DNA of 54,813 bases from Desulfovibrionales bacterium. Its GTDB lineage: Bacteria > Desulfobacterota > Desulfovibrionia > Desulfovibrionales > Desulfovibrionaceae. Position numbers and translations under genes: made by a program. The number at the start of each line of letters is the position of its first letter. Within the stretch, counting starts at the first letter, position 1. The notes under the pieces are model-generated. The model ran no database searches. It was given only the letters and a program-made list of their open reading frames with translations, and was not told the DNA's origin. Below, piece by piece: positions 1 to 8,812 of this stretch. The stretch spans positions 1-54,813 of the forward strand of contig JASGMV010000026.1 of NCBI GenBank assembly GCA_030156255.1, in the 5' to 3' direction.

Positions 1-582
1 CTCGTTTTTCTTTTCCTCCTTCATCCGAGTCCCGCAGGGGCAGGTGGGCAGGCCTGCCGCGATCCATTTGGCTGTGGTGCGCACGGTGTAGCCGCATTTG
101 GGGCACACTATTTTGCGCATCCGCGTGGGTTGTTTTTGTCCAGGCGTTTTTAATTCGCCGGGGCAATGGTTTGGAAACGCTCCCAATTCCTTAACTATCC
201 GCCCCAGTTTGGCCCGTAGCTCTGGCCCGAGGCGAGTGTCACGCATTGGCCCCTTCAACCCGACGCGCGTGGCGACGATCCGGAACTCTGGGCCATGCCC
301 CGCACCCAAGCCAACAGCCGCGTGCACCAACTCGTGAAGTAGCGTCTCGGCCACCTCCAGCGGGTCCGTAACCTGCGGTGAGATGAAAATTTCCGTGTGC
401 GCGCCTCGCTCCAGACTGGCGCTCCAGCACTCGCCTGTCGTTGTGCGACGAGCGCGATGGCGTCCTGTGGGAAAAGCGCAGGAGACGCACAGCCTGTCCG
501 GAAGCGCAGCGCCGATGCGCTGGAAGTCCGGCCGCAGCCGCGCCACCAGCGCCATCATCCATGCTTCCCGTGTCGTCTCCAT
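1..582 (-). CDS. SprT-like zinc metalloprotein, C-terminus cut by window edge
   Basis: A minus-strand frame stays open from ATG at 582 to the window edge, 194 residues. It has an HELVH zinc-binding motif (H83, E84, H87) followed by HGPEF with a likely third ligand H96, as in SprT-like proteins. A C-terminal zinc ribbon has CPKC (160-163) and CPC (181-183) around the family-typical WIAAGLPTCPCG. SprT-like proteins are related to the DNA-protein-crosslink protease Spartan and are frequent on plasmids, phages and CPR genomes. The exact role here is unknown. The start could also be at the Met codons near 553-558. No in-frame TAG is present in the visible part. Confidence 0.8.
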   Translation of the reverse strand, partial: METTREAWMMALVARLRPDFQRIGAALPDRLCVSCAFPTGRHRARRTTTGECWSASLERGAHTEIFISPQVTDPLEVAETLLHELVHAAVGLGAGHGPEFRIVATRVGLKGPMRDTRLGPELRAKLGRIVKELGAFPNHCPGELKTPGQKQPTRMRKIVCPKCGYTVRTTAKWIAAGLPTCPCGTRMKEEKKNE

Positions 583-960
583 AGATCGACCCCGTGTGTT
601 GGTGTTTTTCGCGCGGCAAGCCGCGCCAGACACCAACATGGTGGACAAAGAGTCCTCCGAGCCTGATCTGTGGATAGCGATTTAAACGGCGTCGACCAAT
701 AAAGGTCGTGTAAATGACCTCACTTGAGAAATGACTAGATGAAATGCAAATGGTGAGTTGAACTCAAATACAAAGTATTGTGGTTGTGCAGATTTTATTT
801 TCACAATTCGTCAATGTATATTCTCTTTATTACAGTTGACACAAGATGAAAACGAGGTGGTTTGCATTGACTTTTCATTTCGTTCTGCTAGCATGCGGTA
901 CGAGGAGAGGTCTCTCCTCCGCAAGAGCAAACCAACACACATTTTCATACCGGCTGGTGA
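583..960. other. Non-coding stretch between divergent genes
   Basis: No convincing gene is seen between the SprT-like gene and the leader of the next gene. It turns AT-rich from about 700 to 860. A near-perfect inverted repeat, GAGGAGAG-GT-CTCTCCTC, lies at 902-919. With only two bases between the arms it is more likely a protein-binding site than an RNA hairpin. Confidence 0.4.
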
Positions 961-1066
961 ACACGCCGCCGGAGCAGATAGATGGCGCACACCATCCTGC
1001 TCCGGTGTTCGGAGCGGGTGACCAAATTTCACCCCGGCTCCGAGGGGAAGCGGAGCCAAAGGAGGA
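961..1066 (+). promoter_or_regulatory. Structured 5' leader with alternative hairpins
   Basis: Immediately before the ribosome binding site of the next gene, complementary GC-rich segments can pair in competing ways. CCGGAGCAG (969-977) pairs with CTGCTCCGG (997-1005). GCTCCG (999-1004) pairs instead with CGGAGC (1010-1015). GGGTGA (1016-1021) pairs with TCACCC (1029-1034). GGCTCCG (1036-1042) pairs with CGGAGCC (1051-1057), ending right at the AAAGGAGGAG ribosome site. Mutually exclusive hairpins next to a Shine-Dalgarno suggest cis-regulation of translation. No known riboswitch class is recognised. Confidence 0.4.
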
Positions 1067-1071
1067 GCATC

Positions 1072-1791
1072 ATGGGATACGCAGCAGTCCGGAGCTATCA
1101 AAGCCCGCAAGCATTGAAGAGGAAGAGGGTTCTTCAATTTGGCGTTTCGGCCATTCTGGCCGCCGTCGCCTTGCTGGTTTTCTGGGGCGTGGACTGGCAG
1201 TGGGGCAAGACCTCCGAAGCCGCGCCGCATCTGGAAGAGCGGACGGCGCCGGAGATGGCGCAAGCCGGTCATGCCGCCGGCCAAAGTGACGGTCTGAAGA
1301 TTTCGGCCAATCTCGGCCCGATCGGTGTCTCCGGTTCGCCGGAGGAAATGAAGCAGCTAGCCAACGCGGCGGCAAATGTCGTGGGGCAGGCGATCAACGA
1401 GTTTCAAACTGGCCGTGCGGAGGAGCTGGCCAACTGGAAGAAGCGCGAGGCGCGGATGGCTCCGCACAAGGCCGCCATCCGGCAGCTGGCGCAGGAGGCC
1501 ATGACCGCGTGGCGAGGTGGACTGACGGGCTGGCGGGAGTGGGCGAGTGGAAAGTCGCTGGAGGTGCAGTTGAAAGCGATGGTGGCAATGCGATTTGAAT
1601 TGAGAAAAAAGAGAGCTGCCTGGACTCCCGAGATGCAGCGAGAGTTTGAGAATGTCTACTTAGCCCTCGACTCAAAAGTCGGCATAGGTGCTGATCTTGC
1701 AGCTTTAGATGCAGCTGAACTGTACGGAGTTAGCAAATGGACAGAGTTTATTGATGTCCGCCGGATCAAGAGAGTTCTTGCTTCACGCTAA
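1072..1791 (+). CDS. Hypothetical single-pass membrane protein
   Basis: This 239-residue protein is not recognised. The chosen ATG at 1072 has a strong AGGAGGAG ribosome site eight bases upstream; the longer frame from 982 would run through the structured leader. A short basic N-terminus (QALKRKR) precedes a hydrophobic segment at about residues 21-40, then a hydrophilic, mostly helical domain rich in Lys, Arg, Glu and Ala. An N-in anchor with an external domain is likely. It ends with TAA and is followed by a good terminator, so it is a single transcription unit ahead of the VirB6-like gene. A role in the cell envelope or secretion apparatus is only a guess from position. Confidence 0.6.
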   Translation: MGYAAVRSYQSPQALKRKRVLQFGVSAILAAVALLVFWGVDWQWGKTSEAAPHLEERTAPEMAQAGHAAGQSDGLKISANLGPIGVSGSPEEMKQLANAAANVVGQAINEFQTGRAEELANWKKREARMAPHKAAIRQLAQEAMTAWRGGLTGWREWASGKSLEVQLKAMVAMRFELRKKRAAWTPEMQREFENVYLALDSKVGIGADLAALDAAELYGVSKWTEFIDVRRIKRVLASR

Positions 1792-1811
1792 ACAATTTTT
1801 CCAGCCGAACG

Positions 1812-1849
1812 ACGGGGAGATAGCATGCGCTTTCTCCCCGTTTTATTTT
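1812..1849 (+). terminator. Rho-independent terminator
   Basis: Stem ACGGGGAGA (1812-1820) pairs perfectly with TCTCCCCGT (1833-1841) and is followed by TTTATTTT. It lies 20 bases after the TAA of the membrane protein gene. Confidence 0.85.
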
Positions 1850-1899
1850 GCAAAAAAATATTGCATCTGCTAAAATAAACTGATCCGCAAAGTCATATC

Positions 1900-4530
1900 A
1901 TGCCACAAACCAAAACCAAAAGATTCGGTCTTGCGATCCTGCTCTCCATCGGCATCGGGGGAGCAGTGTTTTCGTGGGCCATGCCGAGTGTAGACGCAGC
2001 AAATTTGATCTAGATATTCCGTGAAGGAACAGGCGCACGATCCCCCTACACCATCTGCCAAGACACCATCGGAAAGGAGTCAATCTACTCGGGCGACTGC
2101 ATCGCCGCCGCCTGCCAGCCTTTTCACCCGACGCAATATAAGGAAAAGGGTGACGCTTGGTACAAGGAAAACGGCGCGTGGTACTGTCCGAACTGGCACG
2201 GGGACAAGGGCGTCGACACCCTGAAAAACGACAACTCGCCGATCCTCTCCCTGCTGAACAAGCCGTTGGGTTGGCTGGCGCAGGGGCTGGCGTGGGTCAT
2301 CGACCTGCTCATGGACATCGTCTATTATTTCATCGAGTTCGCCTTCAATATCCCCTCCAGCCTCGAATGGGCGTGGGGCAAATTCTGTTCCTTCGCCAAC
2401 ATCATCTTGGCCGCCGCCATCGTCGTCTTGGCGGTGATGACCACGCTGCGCATCAAGCAGGACAGCTACAGCGTCAAGAAAATGCTGCCCAGCATTCTCA
2501 TCTCGCTGGTGATGGTCAACCTCAGCTGGGTCATCGGCCTGTTCGTGATGGATCTCGGGTAGATCGCCTTCAAGGCGGTCGAGGGCATTCCCGGGACGCT
2601 GCCGGGCAGCGAGGTTTCGGGGTTGGCCATCAAGAGCCTCGTGGACGTGGAGGCCTTCCAGAACATCAATACGATCACGGACACGCCGCCGGACATCACG
2701 GTGATCTCGCAGGGCAGCATGTTCCTCTGGCTGCTCACCTCCATCGTGCTCCTGCTGGTGATCATCGAACCCATCTGCAAGATGATCGTGGCCTTCATCA
2801 TCCGCACCGTGGTGCTGTGGGTGCTGCTGGTGGTCTCGCCGCTGGCCTGGATCGGCTTCGCCATCCCCGAAGCCCGCAACTCCACGTGGACCAAATACTG
2901 GACGCAGCTGGGCACGATGGCGCTCATGCCGGCGCACGTGGCGATCTACTTCGTGATCGGGATCGTGCTGCGATAGTCTTTGGTCGGGTCGGTCGAGCTC
3001 AGCTTGGGCAGTTCGTCCGCGCTGGAGTCCGTCAACGCGTAGTTCGTCTCCGGTCTGGACGCCGACACGCTGATCCAGCGGATTCTGCTGACCATCGCCG
3101 TCGCGGTTTTGATGCGCACGGCCGCGAAGGAAGGCCTCAAGAGCGATTTCACCGAGGCGGCCATGGAGTGGGGGGCGAAGGCCGGAAAGCTGCTGCGCCG
3201 CGGCGCTACGGCCGCGATGCTGACTCCGCTGACTCTCGGCGGCAAAGGCATCGGCGCCGGCGCCGGTTATCTGGATCGGAAGACCGGCGGGAATTTCAAA
3301 AGAGTCAAAGACGACTGGAAAACCAAAATGCCCAAAATGCTTGGCGGAGAGAGCGAGTTCGAGAGAGACCGCAAAGCAACCGCTGATCGGCTAAAGAGTG
3401 GATTGATCGACCAAAAGGAGCACGATGCAGATATGAAGATGATTGATAATGCTGAAAGGGCGCACGAGGAGGCGCGGGGCAAGAGCCTCTCCGGACGAGC
3501 CGGCAAATTTATGAAGGCCGCCAATCCGATGGCCGAGTTCGGCCGCAACTTCGCCACGGACGGCTCCATAGTGGCCGGCGCCCAAAAGGTTTGGGAATCG
3601 TGGAACGGTAACATGAATGATATGAAGGAAGCAGACGCCCTCAAATGGGGCAAGGTGTTTGCCAATATTGGACACGCTAGCCCACTAACCGTCGGCGCAC
3701 TGAAAGCCAGCGGTTTCGACGTGAAGGGCATCAAGGCGTCCATCCAACTCAAGCTGGACAACGAAATCTTCAAGGGCGTCAAAGAGAACAAGGGCGTCTT
3801 CTATGACACGGCCACGCGCCAGCAGATCGTGGCGCGCATCAAGGATCTGGAGGGCGACGCGGCCAACGGCGACCGCGGCGCGCAGATCGAGATGAGCCAC
3901 GCCCTGCAAACTCTGGAGCAGAAGCACATCACCTTCTTCCGCGCCGAGGAGAAGGAGGCGCGCGATCTCATGGAAATTTACGAAAAGATCATCAAGAACC
4001 ACGAGGAGGGCAAGACCAACTTGGTGACCGAAGACTTCGCGCGCAGCACCGGCGACCGTCTGGGCACCATGGGCGCCAAGAATCCGGTCTTCTCCGGCGC
4101 CATCATCCGCGACGGCGTGGGCAAGGGATTTCTGGAGGACGCGAGCGGCAACCGCATCTGGCTGCACGAGCACCCGGACCGGAAAACATCCGTCAATCTC
4201 AAGAAGGTCGACCTCAATTATCTCAAGGGCTCCAATGGGCCGTCCATGCTCAAGGCCATCGCCGAGGGCAAGGTCGATACGCAACACCAGCTCAGCGACA
4301 GCATTCTGCGCGCCATTCTGGATGAAGAGCAGCGCAGTGTGCACCAGATTTCCGATGATCTGGTCGAGGCGCTGCAAAAGATGAAGGGCGTCGACCGGTT
4401 CCGGGGGCAGATCGAGGGTGTGGAGCAAAAAGTCGCCAAAGAGAAGGCGGCTAAAGAAGCGAAAACCTCCGACGGCGGCGATTCCGGCTCCTCCGGTCTG
4501 GTGGACGCGCATGGCCGGCCGATTTCATAA
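1900..4530 (+). CDS. VirB6-like T4SS membrane protein with four in-frame TAG codons
   Basis: One frame runs from ATG 1900 to TAA 4528-4530, 876 codons, interrupted only by TAG at 2011, 2560, 2974 and 3040 (codons 38, 221, 359, 381). Coding quality is unbroken across each TAG. Codons 1-37 resemble a signal peptide ending near VDAAN. Clusters of hydrophobic helices lie at about codons 125-220 and 265-375, with MLPSILISLVMVNLSWVIG style typical of polytopic VirB6/TrbL-like proteins in CPR bacteria. From about codon 400 a long, charged, helical cytoplasmic domain follows. VirB6-like proteins form the inner-membrane channel platform of type IV secretion or pilus systems; family assignment is by style, not by a diagnostic motif. 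Read with the standard code it is broken into pieces; read with TAG=Gln it is intact. Confidence 0.7.
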
Positions 4531-4557
4531 TCTTTGTTTCGACGATTTATCCACATC

Positions 4558-4872
4558 ATGACCCTCCTTTCCTCCATCATCCGCCACCGCCCCGAGCAGA
4601 TCACGGCCGACGACCTGGCCGAGGCCGCGCCGGACGATCTGCTGGCGGCCATCGCGGGCGTCGACGAGGTGCTGCGCAGCCCCACGCTCGCCGGGGACAT
4701 GACCGTGGGCGATGCGCGGCGCATGGTGAACGCCATGGGCGAACTCGCCGAATTGCTGGAGTTGGCGCAGCACATGGCCGAAAGCAGCGAACCGCCGGAG
4801 GTGCGGGAGCAGGAGTGGCGAGCCGCCGCGCAGCGGGCGGCGGAGGCGATCAAAAAGTATCAGTCGTCTTGA
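4558..4872 (+). CDS. Hypothetical small helical protein
   Basis: The 104-residue product (from ATG 4558; the frame also allows 4534) is rich in Ala, Glu and Leu and appears entirely alpha-helical and soluble. No family is recognised. It starts 28 bases after the VirB6-like stop on the same strand and is probably co-transcribed, so it may be an accessory of that system. It ends with TGA, which shows that TGA is still a stop in this segment. Confidence 0.5.
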   Translation: MTLLSSIIRHRPEQITADDLAEAAPDDLLAAIAGVDEVLRSPTLAGDMTVGDARRMVNAMGELAELLELAQHMAESSEPPEVREQEWRAAAQRAAEAIKKYQSS

Positions 4873-4879
4873 CCCGTTG

Positions 4880-4888
4880 TGCTATAAT
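4880..4888 (+). promoter_or_regulatory. Extended -10 promoter element
   Basis: TGCTATAAT at 4880-4888 matches an extended -10 element (TGnTATAAT). No good -35 lies 17 bases upstream. The start codon of the next gene is at 4909, so the leader would be very short. Confidence 0.4.
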
Positions 4889-4908
4889 GGCCGCAAATTC
4901 ACCAGTCC

Positions 4909-5460
4909 ATGCCCTTCATCGCCAATCAACTCGCCATCCCGCACCAACTGGAAACGATCCTTTCCGGCGACAAGTTTCTGGTCGGGATGACCTACTTGGC
5001 CGCGCTGGGATACGCGCTGCTTGTTTTGACGCTGCTGGAGGGCGGCGTGGTCTGGCTGCTGCGGCGTTTCGCCGGCCGCACTGCGGCCAAGGCCGAGCAG
5101 TCGGGATTCAAGTATTGGCGCTCGATGAACCGGCGCTACGAGCGGCTGGCCGCCGGAGGCCGCGACGCCGCGTTGGGGCGGCTGGGGCGCTGGGCGTTCT
5201 TGCTGGTCTTGACCGCCGTCCTGACCTACGGGGTCTTTGGCGTGTACATGGCCTGCATCTTGCCGGGGCTCTATCTGCTGCTGTTCGGCTGGACCATGTA
5301 CGTCGGGGCGGGGCATGCCGGGATGGCGCGAACCGTGGCGGCCTTCTTGGGCTTTCTCTCTATGTTATGCTTGGCTCCTTTGGGTTTCAATGGCTGGATG
5401 GCTGTTGCGGTTCTGACCCTGCTCTTCGTCATCTTCACGAGGGAGGAGAGAGGGGCTTGA
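4909..5460 (+). CDS. Hypothetical polytopic membrane protein
   Basis: The 183-residue protein has hydrophobic segments at about residues 24-50, 93-118, 119-137 and 145-178, separated by a basic loop (residues 52-88, RRFAGRTAAK onward). This suggests four or more membrane helices. No family is recognised. It ends with TGA. Its last 96 bases overlap, tail to tail, the end of the recombinase on the other strand, an unusual convergent overlap. It may belong with the VirB6-like gene upstream. Confidence 0.55.
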   Translation: MPFIANQLAIPHQLETILSGDKFLVGMTYLAALGYALLVLTLLEGGVVWLLRRFAGRTAAKAEQSGFKYWRSMNRRYERLAAGGRDAALGRLGRWAFLLVLTAVLTYGVFGVYMACILPGLYLLLFGWTMYVGAGHAGMARTVAAFLGFLSMLCLAPLGFNGWMAVAVLTLLFVIFTREERGA

Positions 5461-7104
5461 GGCTTGCGGGAGGAGGTCGAGAACGGGGAGGGTGGCGCCG
5501 GAGTCTTCGCGCAGGAAGGTTCGAACTTCGTCCAATAGGGAGCTCCAGCTGACATTTTCCGTCCCGCAAGCCCCCTTGCGCCTTGTCCCAGAGCCTGTTT
5601 CGACGGGTTCGAGCGGGGTGTTTTTACCCAGATTGGGTTTTTTCAAGTTCATGAAGCCTTGGAAGCAGGAATGCAGCTCCACATGCAGCTTGCGGTCTTT
5701 CAGGCGGAGGTTCGAGCCGAGGCAGGAGAGGATACACCGCCGGGTCTCGATGTCACCCTTACGGAAGGCGGCGCCTGCCGCGTTGGCGAAATCGAACAGC
5801 CCCTTCGCCTTACTCCGCAGCTCATCTCCGGCTTGATTTGCCCGTTCAAGAGCCAAATGGAGGCGGCGGCGCTCCTGCTCGTACTCCGCTTGGCTTATTT
5901 GGTACGTCTGGTCTGTAATGACGCCAGACACCAGCTTGTCCGTCAGAGTGGCGAGCTTGGCGTCCAGTTGGTTGAGCTGTTTCTGGAGTTGCGCCTGCTC
6001 TCGAATTTTTGCTTGGTCATCTTTTATCTGAGACCTTTCCAGCTCTTCCAACGCCCACTCCACAAAGTCCTACGGAACTTGGATCGCGCCGAGCAGTTCC
6101 TCCACCTGCCGCTCCAATTCAGACTACCGTAGGAAGGGCTGGCTGCATCGAACCGCCGTCTTCTTTTTGGTGCAGCGTAGGTATTTGTAAACGTGGCGGT
6201 TGCCGTTTTTTTGCACTTTCACTTTGGGCGGCTCGGTGGTGATCATGCAGCCGCACTCGCCACAGCGGAGCAAACCGTTCCATGGGTGCTGATACCGATG
6301 CTGACGGGACTTGTCGCCGGAGATGATCCGGCCGGCGTGTTCGAATTCGGCCTACGTGACCATCGGCTCGTGCAGGCCTTGATAGCGTTGGCCGCCCCAA
6401 TGGAAGAATCCGGCGTAAAAAGGATTACGAAAAATCTTGTGCATCGTGCTGACCGAAATCCGAGCGCCAAGGCGGGTGCGCAATCCCAGTTCGTCGTTGG
6501 CAATGCGCGCCAAGCTGGTCACGGAATACTATCCCGTCAACAGGAAATCCCAGAGCCGACGGAGCTTGTCCCAACTCTTCTTGTCGCGGTAGATGCGTTT
6601 TGTCCCCTTGAGCCCGTGGGGATCGTTCAAGTATCCCAGCGGCGCCCAACCCGGCATCCAGCCCTGCTCCAGTTTGCGAGCCATGCCGCGCTTCACGTCG
6701 TGGCTCAGGTCGATGGAATACTGCGTGGCGCTGCCGAACTCCACGCCCATGAGGATTTGGCTTTCGCCCTCCTTGAATTGTCTGTCCGAGCCAAAGATGT
6801 GTTTGATCTTGCCGCGCATGAAGGCGTACTTGATGATGCCCTCGTCGATGGGATTGCGCGCCAGGCGGTTCACCTTCCAGCAGAGAATGCCCACCGGCTC
6901 GGGACTGGCCTCGATGGCTTCCACCATGGCGTTGAAGGCTTCGCGGCCGGGTTTGGTTCCGGTCTTGGTGTCCGTGAAGGTGTCGATGATCTCCAGTCCA
7001 TGCTCGTCGCGCATCCTTTCCGCCCACTCCAGTTGGTTGGGGATGGACTGAATCTGCTTGGACTTGTCTTCGGAAGAGCGACGGGCGTAGATGAAGTAGC
7101 GCAT
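5365..7104 (-). CDS. Large serine recombinase with four in-frame TAG codons
   Basis: The frame from ATG 7104-7102 to TAA 5367-5365 is 579 codons. The N-terminal resolvase domain begins MRYFIYARRSS with the likely nucleophile S10, followed by the recombinase and zinc-ribbon domains (CGECGCM, then RCTKKK...RCSQPF) and a coiled coil rich in Gln and Glu. TAG occurs at 6529, 6352, 6124 and 6070 (codons 192, 251, 327, 345) in the contexts LLTG*YSV, MVT*AEFE, FLR*SELE and QVP*DFVEW. Relatives usually carry Gln or Glu (or another polar residue) at such places. No other stop interrupts the frame. The C-terminal part (SWSSLLDEVRTFL) resembles CPR recombinases. Such enzymes catalyse site-specific integration, excision or inversion through a phosphoserine intermediate. 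The upstream frame to 7164 is open, but 7104 gives the canonical N-terminus. Confidence 0.85.
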
Positions 7105-7138
7105 GAGCCGGGAAGGAAGTCTGGCGGCGCCTTTCAGT

Positions 7139-7372
7139 TTACCGGACGGCCTCCCCGGCGCCAAGTTTTTCGGGATTTTTTGGGCTGGTTTTTAGCTCGG
7201 CGTGCATGATCGTGTGGCACAACGCCAAAAAATCCGCCGCCTCAACCTCCGCCTCCTCGGGGGTGAGCTGCAGACCGGTGTAGGCGCGGATCAACTCGGC
7301 GTACTTGCTCACCCCCGCTGGCGATGGTCGCGGCGCGTGATGACGCGACACCGCAGTGGCCTCACTTCTCAT
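7139..7372 (-). CDS. Hypothetical small protein upstream of the recombinase
   Basis: A 77-residue product with the motif LTPEEAEVEAADFLALC in a helical core. No family is recognised. Its ATG overlaps the end of the preceding gene (ATGAGAAGTGA arrangement), which suggests translational coupling. It ends with TAA 35 bases before the recombinase start. A small accessory or regulator of the recombinase is possible, but that rests only on position. Confidence 0.45.
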   Translation of the reverse strand: MRSEATAVSRHHAPRPSPAGVSKYAELIRAYTGLQLTPEEAEVEAADFLALCHTIMHAELKTSPKNPEKLGAGEAVR

Positions 7373-7652
7373 CCGCCAGAATGACGTCGTACACGTGATT
7401 GCGAGCCAGCTTGCGCGCCAAATTCGCGGCGCTCCTCTCGGACAGGAACTCGGGCACGGACTTGCGCTTCTCGCGCATCAAATCCGCAAACTCCGCCGGA
7501 TGAACCGCGATCCAGCCGTCCACCGCCTTATTTCGCCTCGCGTTCTCGGCGCGAGTCCGCGCCAAGTCTTGCTCACGAAGCAATCGCGCCCGCCGCTCGC
7601 GGCGAAGGATGCGGCGGATCATAGCCTTCTCGGTCGGGGTGAGTTGGGGCAT
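7362..7652 (-). CDS. Hypothetical basic helical protein
   Basis: From ATG 7652 (MPQLTPTEKAMI) the product is 96 residues, very rich in Arg, Ala and Lys, and predicted helical. An upstream in-frame ATG at 7739 would add a tail that lies in the AT-rich junction and looks non-coding. It is the first gene of a three-gene minus-strand run ending with the recombinase. The basic character would fit DNA binding, but no motif proves it. It ends with TGA. Confidence 0.45.
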   Translation of the reverse strand: MPQLTPTEKAMIRRILRRERRARLLREQDLARTRAENARRNKAVDGWIAVHPAEFADLMREKRKSVPEFLSERSAANLARKLARNHVYDVILADEK

Positions 7653-7739
7653 GGGATATGGTGAATGACGGCCCCATGATGGCGGGATGGACTTAGGGTT
7701 TATTCCGGGAAGAAAAGAAAAAATATAATGGGTTATCAA

Positions 7740-7875
7740 GCTGGAGAACTTTAAGATATTGCAATCAAGTAGCTCAGGTGATAAAAATTTTGTATAAGCT
7801 AAAGCCTAGTCGAGACTCTCATTAAATTACAGCATGTTAAAGCAGCTTTACACCACAAGCGAATAGTTCGAAACT
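7740..7875. other. AT-rich junction between the GC-rich and AT-rich parts of the island
   Basis: Composition drops sharply here. The stretch separates a segment in which TAG behaves as a sense codon from one in which TAG is a stop. A TATAAG-like element near 7793 could serve the methyltransferase gene. No repeat or attachment site is obvious by eye. Confidence 0.4.
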
Positions 7876-8802
7876 ATGCCAACCAAGACGGCTTTGAGTC
7901 CACTTCGATACCCAGGAGGTAAAGGAAGCCTCTTCAAGTTTATTGCTGAAATTATTCTGCGCAATGATCGATTTGGAGGAAGCTATTATGAACCTTTCGC
8001 GGGGGGGGCAGGCTGCGCTCTCCGCTTGCTTGGTCAGGGTGTCGTTGGAGAGATTGTCCTTAACGACGCAGACCCTTCGATTTTTTCTTTCTGGACAGCT
8101 GTAATAAATGAAACAGATCGTTTTATCGAAAAAATTTACGCGACACCTTTAAGCATGAACTCATGGACTACTCAAAGAGAGATATGGACTACCAATTCTG
8201 ACCGGGCATCATTCGATGTTGGCTTTGCAACTTTCTTCCTTAATCGATGCAATCGATCAGGGATCATTAATAAAGCAGGGCCGATCGGCGGGGCCAAACA
8301 ATCTGGCAAATGGAAACTAGACGCTCGTTTTAATCACAAAACTCTAGAAGACAGAATTCGCTTCATTGGATTAAACAAAGAGAGAATAAAAATTTTTAAC
8401 ATCGATGCGTTGGATTTTATGAAAATTCATTTCTCCTCAAGGAAAAACCGCAGCAAGTTTGTTTATTTGGATCCTCCATATTACAGATCCGGCAATAGGC
8501 TTTACTTCAACACCTTTGACGACAAAAAGCATTTCGATCTGGCTCAATATATACAGAAGCAAGTCAAACTAAAATGGCTCGTCACCTATGACGATAATAA
8601 TTTTATAAGAGGTTTATATTCAAAACTTCGATCTTACCATTACTCTCTCTCTTACAGCTTACAAAAAAAGAAAAAGGCAAAAGAGCTTATCGTTGTTCCA
8701 GACAACATGGATATGCCACGTGAGTTTATCTTTAACTCTAAAAAGGTGACCTCGGGTCTCACTGCCACTAGGAATAGTGAATATGACCCATCACGATACT
8801 AG
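7876..8802 (+). CDS. D12-class N6-adenine DNA methyltransferase (Dam-like)
   Basis: The 308-residue protein carries the order of motifs of D12-class alpha N6-adenine methyltransferases: RYPGGKG (11-17), the S-adenosylmethionine-binding EPFAGGAG (39-46), the FLNRCNRSG segment (121-129) and the catalytic DPPY (199-202). It transfers a methyl group to adenine in a short DNA site; the site cannot be inferred. No restriction endonuclease is adjacent. It heads a tight AT-rich gene group, so methylation may mark self DNA for the downstream genes. It ends with TAG, so this part of the island uses TAG as a stop, unlike 1-7.7 kb. Confidence 0.9.
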   Translation: MPTKTALSPLRYPGGKGSLFKFIAEIILRNDRFGGSYYEPFAGGAGCALRLLGQGVVGEIVLNDADPSIFSFWTAVINETDRFIEKIYATPLSMNSWTTQREIWTTNSDRASFDVGFATFFLNRCNRSGIINKAGPIGGAKQSGKWKLDARFNHKTLEDRIRFIGLNKERIKIFNIDALDFMKIHFSSRKNRSKFVYLDPPYYRSGNRLYFNTFDDKKHFDLAQYIQKQVKLKWLVTYDDNNFIRGLYSKLRSYHYSLSYSLQKKKKAKELIVVPDNMDMPREFIFNSKKVTSGLTATRNSEYDPSRY

Positions 8803-8812
8803 AGGGCGAGCT

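Noticed and set aside
1900-4530. Treating the VirB6-like gene as an ordinary pseudogene or as several short genes
   Set aside because: All four interruptions are TAG, the frame never shifts, and membrane helices continue across them; random decay would also give TAA, TGA and indels.
7740-7890. tRNA-like fragments (a D-arm-like word near 7770 and TTCGAAA flanked by a 4-base stem near 7866)
   Set aside because: No acceptor stem or anticodon arm can be built around them, and the second overlaps the start of the methyltransferase gene. No CTA-anticodon tRNA was found in the window by eye.
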